DNA of 5,038 nucleotides from a candidate division WWE3 bacterium (GTDB taxonomy: Bacteria > Patescibacteriota > 4484-211 > JAGQKX01). Within the stretch, counting starts at the first letter, position 1, and every line of letters begins with the position of its first letter. Below, piece by piece: positions 3,946 to 5,038 of this stretch. The notes under the pieces are model-generated. The model saw nothing but the letters and a program-made list of their open reading frames with translations. It was not told where the DNA came from and made no database searches. The stretch is taken from positions 1-5,038 of the forward strand of contig JAGQKX010000057.1 in assembly GCA_020429905.1 (NCBI GenBank). The letters are read 5' to 3'. The position numbers and the translations under genes are program-made.

Positions 3946-5038
3946 CTTCCAATACTCCTGGCGTTACCGCCATCCAGCTCACCCGTTCTCCATTCGCGTG
4001 AACTCCATCGTTTGGGTAACATTCCTCCAGCCGCACTTCAAACTGGGTGGTCGTTATCCCTTTCAGATCTGCCAGTACACAATCTGATCCATTCTCAGAG
4101 GTTATCCGAGCAATCACGATTGGTTTAACTCCGAATGCTTGTGGAAACGTGGTCACTTTCCATCCATCAAACGAGGTCACACTTCCCTGATGTCCACTCT
4201 GCATTCCAGGTGGCATATTCGCCCAGACAACCCAATCAACTCCTTCGAGCTGCGTATGGACCCCATTGAGATGAAGATCTTCTTCGATCCGCATCTTGCA
4301 GAAGGTCTTGCCGCAATTCAGATCATCATGAACACTTTCTGTTCCATTTTCGGAGACAATGGTCGCAGCCATGGGCTGGATGCTTCCATAACTTACTCCG
4401 TATGGCACTGTCGTCCAGGTTGCCGGATCAAGTTGGGTAATCCGTTCATATCCTCTCGTGGTTAGGTACGTCGCGTTATCAGAGATCGCAATGTAGCAGA
4501 TCCCTTCAAGCGCATTGTGGATGCCGTCGAAGGCAAGATCCTCTTCCACACGTACCTGAAAACCCGTTCGAGATTTATCCTTGATGTCGATATGAGCCGG
4601 ATCCGGACCAATCTCTGAACAAATGTTAGCTATCAGCCGATACGGGGCATCTTCCATCTGGACTGGATTCCCATTCGCATCTTTGAAGGTCACCATTTGC
4701 CACTCGTGAGTTGCGTACCCACCTGTGTATCCTGCCACGATCTTCACGCCATCGTTTGGAGGAGGTGGTGGCGGCGGCGGCGCTGATGACGTCACCGTGA
4801 AACTTGGTTTGGTGTGACCATTCCAATTAAGACCTAACCACCCATACGTACTATCTTCAATCTCGATATTGGCAACCTGCCATATACCGGGACTTCCGAG
4901 GGGTACTGTTCCATTCAAGAGGAATTCCTTGGTCCCATTTGGTCCAATAACCTGATTGGCATTGTCCCAACGAGCACCTTCCCAAGAATTTCCATTTGGA
5001 TCTGTGACTCGGACGAAGATGGTTTTGACATTCATGTC
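3941..5038 (-). CDS. Secreted/surface protein with Ig-like domain and three H-type-lectin-like repeats (5' end missing)
   Basis: The frame is open through the right edge (a GAC codon precedes the ATG at 5035), and the first visible residues already belong to a folded domain with no signal peptide, so the true start lies outside the window. Residues are numbered from that Met. 1-82: beta-sandwich, Ig-like, with VRVTDPNGN and GIWQVANIEIED. 86-93: eight prolines, a rigid linker. 103-360: three modules of about 86-87 residues. Each contains a 29-residue block that aligns without gaps (156-184, 243-271, 329-357) with invariant Arg, Glu-Glu, Gly, His and Glu (R162, E164-E165, G171, H173, E177 in the first). 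The strand-rich form ending in H-x3-E-x-V-x-W resembles H-type lectin repeats, suggesting binding of glycans or another surface ligand. This family link is from memory and uncertain. Each module has two cysteines (139/180, 241/246, 319/339), fitting export and disulfides. The gene ends with TGA. Confidence 0.8.
   Translation of the reverse strand, partial: DMNVKTIFVRVTDPNGNSWEGARWDNANQVIGPNGTKEFLLNGTVPLGSPGIWQVANIEIEDSTYGWLGLNWNGHTKPSFTVTSSAPPPPPPPPNDGVKIVAGYTGGYATHEWQMVTFKDANGNPVQMEDAPYRLIANICSEIGPDPAHIDIKDKSRTGFQVRVEEDLAFDGIHNALEGICYIAISDNATYLTTRGYERITQLDPATWTTVPYGVSYGSIQPMAATIVSENGTESVHDDLNCGKTFCKMRIEEDLHLNGVHTQLEGVDWVVWANMPPGMQSGHQGSVTSFDGWKVTTFPQAFGVKPIVIARITSENGSDCVLADLKGITTTQFEVRLEECYPNDGVHANGERVSWMAVTPGVLEE
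3956..4708 (-). repeat. Three tandem protein-level modules in the lectin-like gene
   Basis: Approximate module spans are 4708-4481, 4423-4211 and 4168-3956, reading along the gene. The equivalent arginines (162, 249, 335) are 87 and 86 residues apart. Shared elements are a SENG-type turn (modules two and three; SEIG in the first), R-x-EE, and G-x-H-x3-E. DNA identity between modules is low, so the duplication is old and this is not a recombining DNA repeat. Confidence 0.75.
4757..4780 (-). repeat. Eight-proline linker tract
   Basis: Eight successive proline codons use CCG, CCA and CCT in runs rather than a single triplet, so the tract is only partly a simple DNA repeat. It separates the Ig-like domain from the three repeats and would hold them apart as a stiff spacer. 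Slippage could change its length by whole codons. Confidence 0.85.

Noticed and set aside
3874..4168. A diversity-generating retroelement target: a lectin-like C-terminus followed by a hairpin downstream of the stop.
   Set aside because: No template repeat, reverse transcriptase or accessory gene is visible. The modules are not the C-type lectin fold usual for such targets, and the terminal codons show no excess of AAY-type variable sites.
3995..4759. An 11-base sequence, CCATCGTTTGG, present at about 3995 and again at about 4749 in the lectin-like gene.
   Set aside because: It encodes the chance similarity PNDGV at two non-equivalent places and does not extend further, so it does not support a DNA repeat.

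Overview
The window reads as a compact bacterial chromosome segment of moderate, uneven base composition. Genes use the standard code: TGA serves as a stop at 3941-3943 and does not appear inside the long reading frames, so the UGA-recoding Gracilibacteria/Absconditabacteria are unlikely. The pattern suggests an uncultivated Patescibacteria (CPR)-type genome, perhaps Microgenomates-like. The pointers are single-pass membrane proteins with short cytoplasmic tails, an LCP/LytR_C-like protein without clear catalytic residues, large genes without convincing Shine-Dalgarno sites, and very short leaders. This assignment is inference from style only; no rRNA or marker gene is present.

Layout. 1-46: a strong rho-independent-type hairpin at the left edge. 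47-1096 (minus): a membrane-anchored extracellular protein with a C-terminal LytR_C-like domain, preceded by a reasonable sigma70-type promoter (1123-1152). 1167-1289 (minus): a 40-residue single-span membrane protein with a near-perfect Shine-Dalgarno sequence, easily missed by gene callers. 1369-3165 (minus): a KefB/KefC-like CPA2 monovalent cation/proton antiporter fused to an RCK/TrkA-N nucleotide-binding domain that carries an unusual hydrophilic insertion. 3166-3224: a very short divergent promoter region with an extended -10 element and an inverted repeat. 3225-3770 (plus): an unrecognised membrane-anchored extracytoplasmic protein, probably translated from a GTG at the very 5' end of its mRNA. 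3771-3940: a convergent intergenic region with a near-consensus extended -10 promoter and a set of inverted repeats that can fold as a multi-helix RNA. 3941-5038 (minus): the 3' part of a secreted or surface protein, with an Ig-like beta domain, an eight-proline linker and three tandem modules resembling H-type lectin repeats; it runs off the right edge.

How the genes fit together. Four of the five proteins are predicted to be membrane or surface proteins, so this is an envelope-centred neighbourhood. The antiporter would control cytoplasmic K+/Na+ and pH under nucleotide control. The LytR_C protein, the plus-strand anchored protein and the lectin-like protein would act outside the membrane. 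No common pathway can be shown. The antiporter, the 40-aa gene and the LytR_C gene lie in the same direction with short gaps, but the LytR_C gene appears to have its own promoter. No mobile-element gene, CRISPR array, tRNA or rRNA was seen. The least explained element is the putative structured RNA at 3832-3945.
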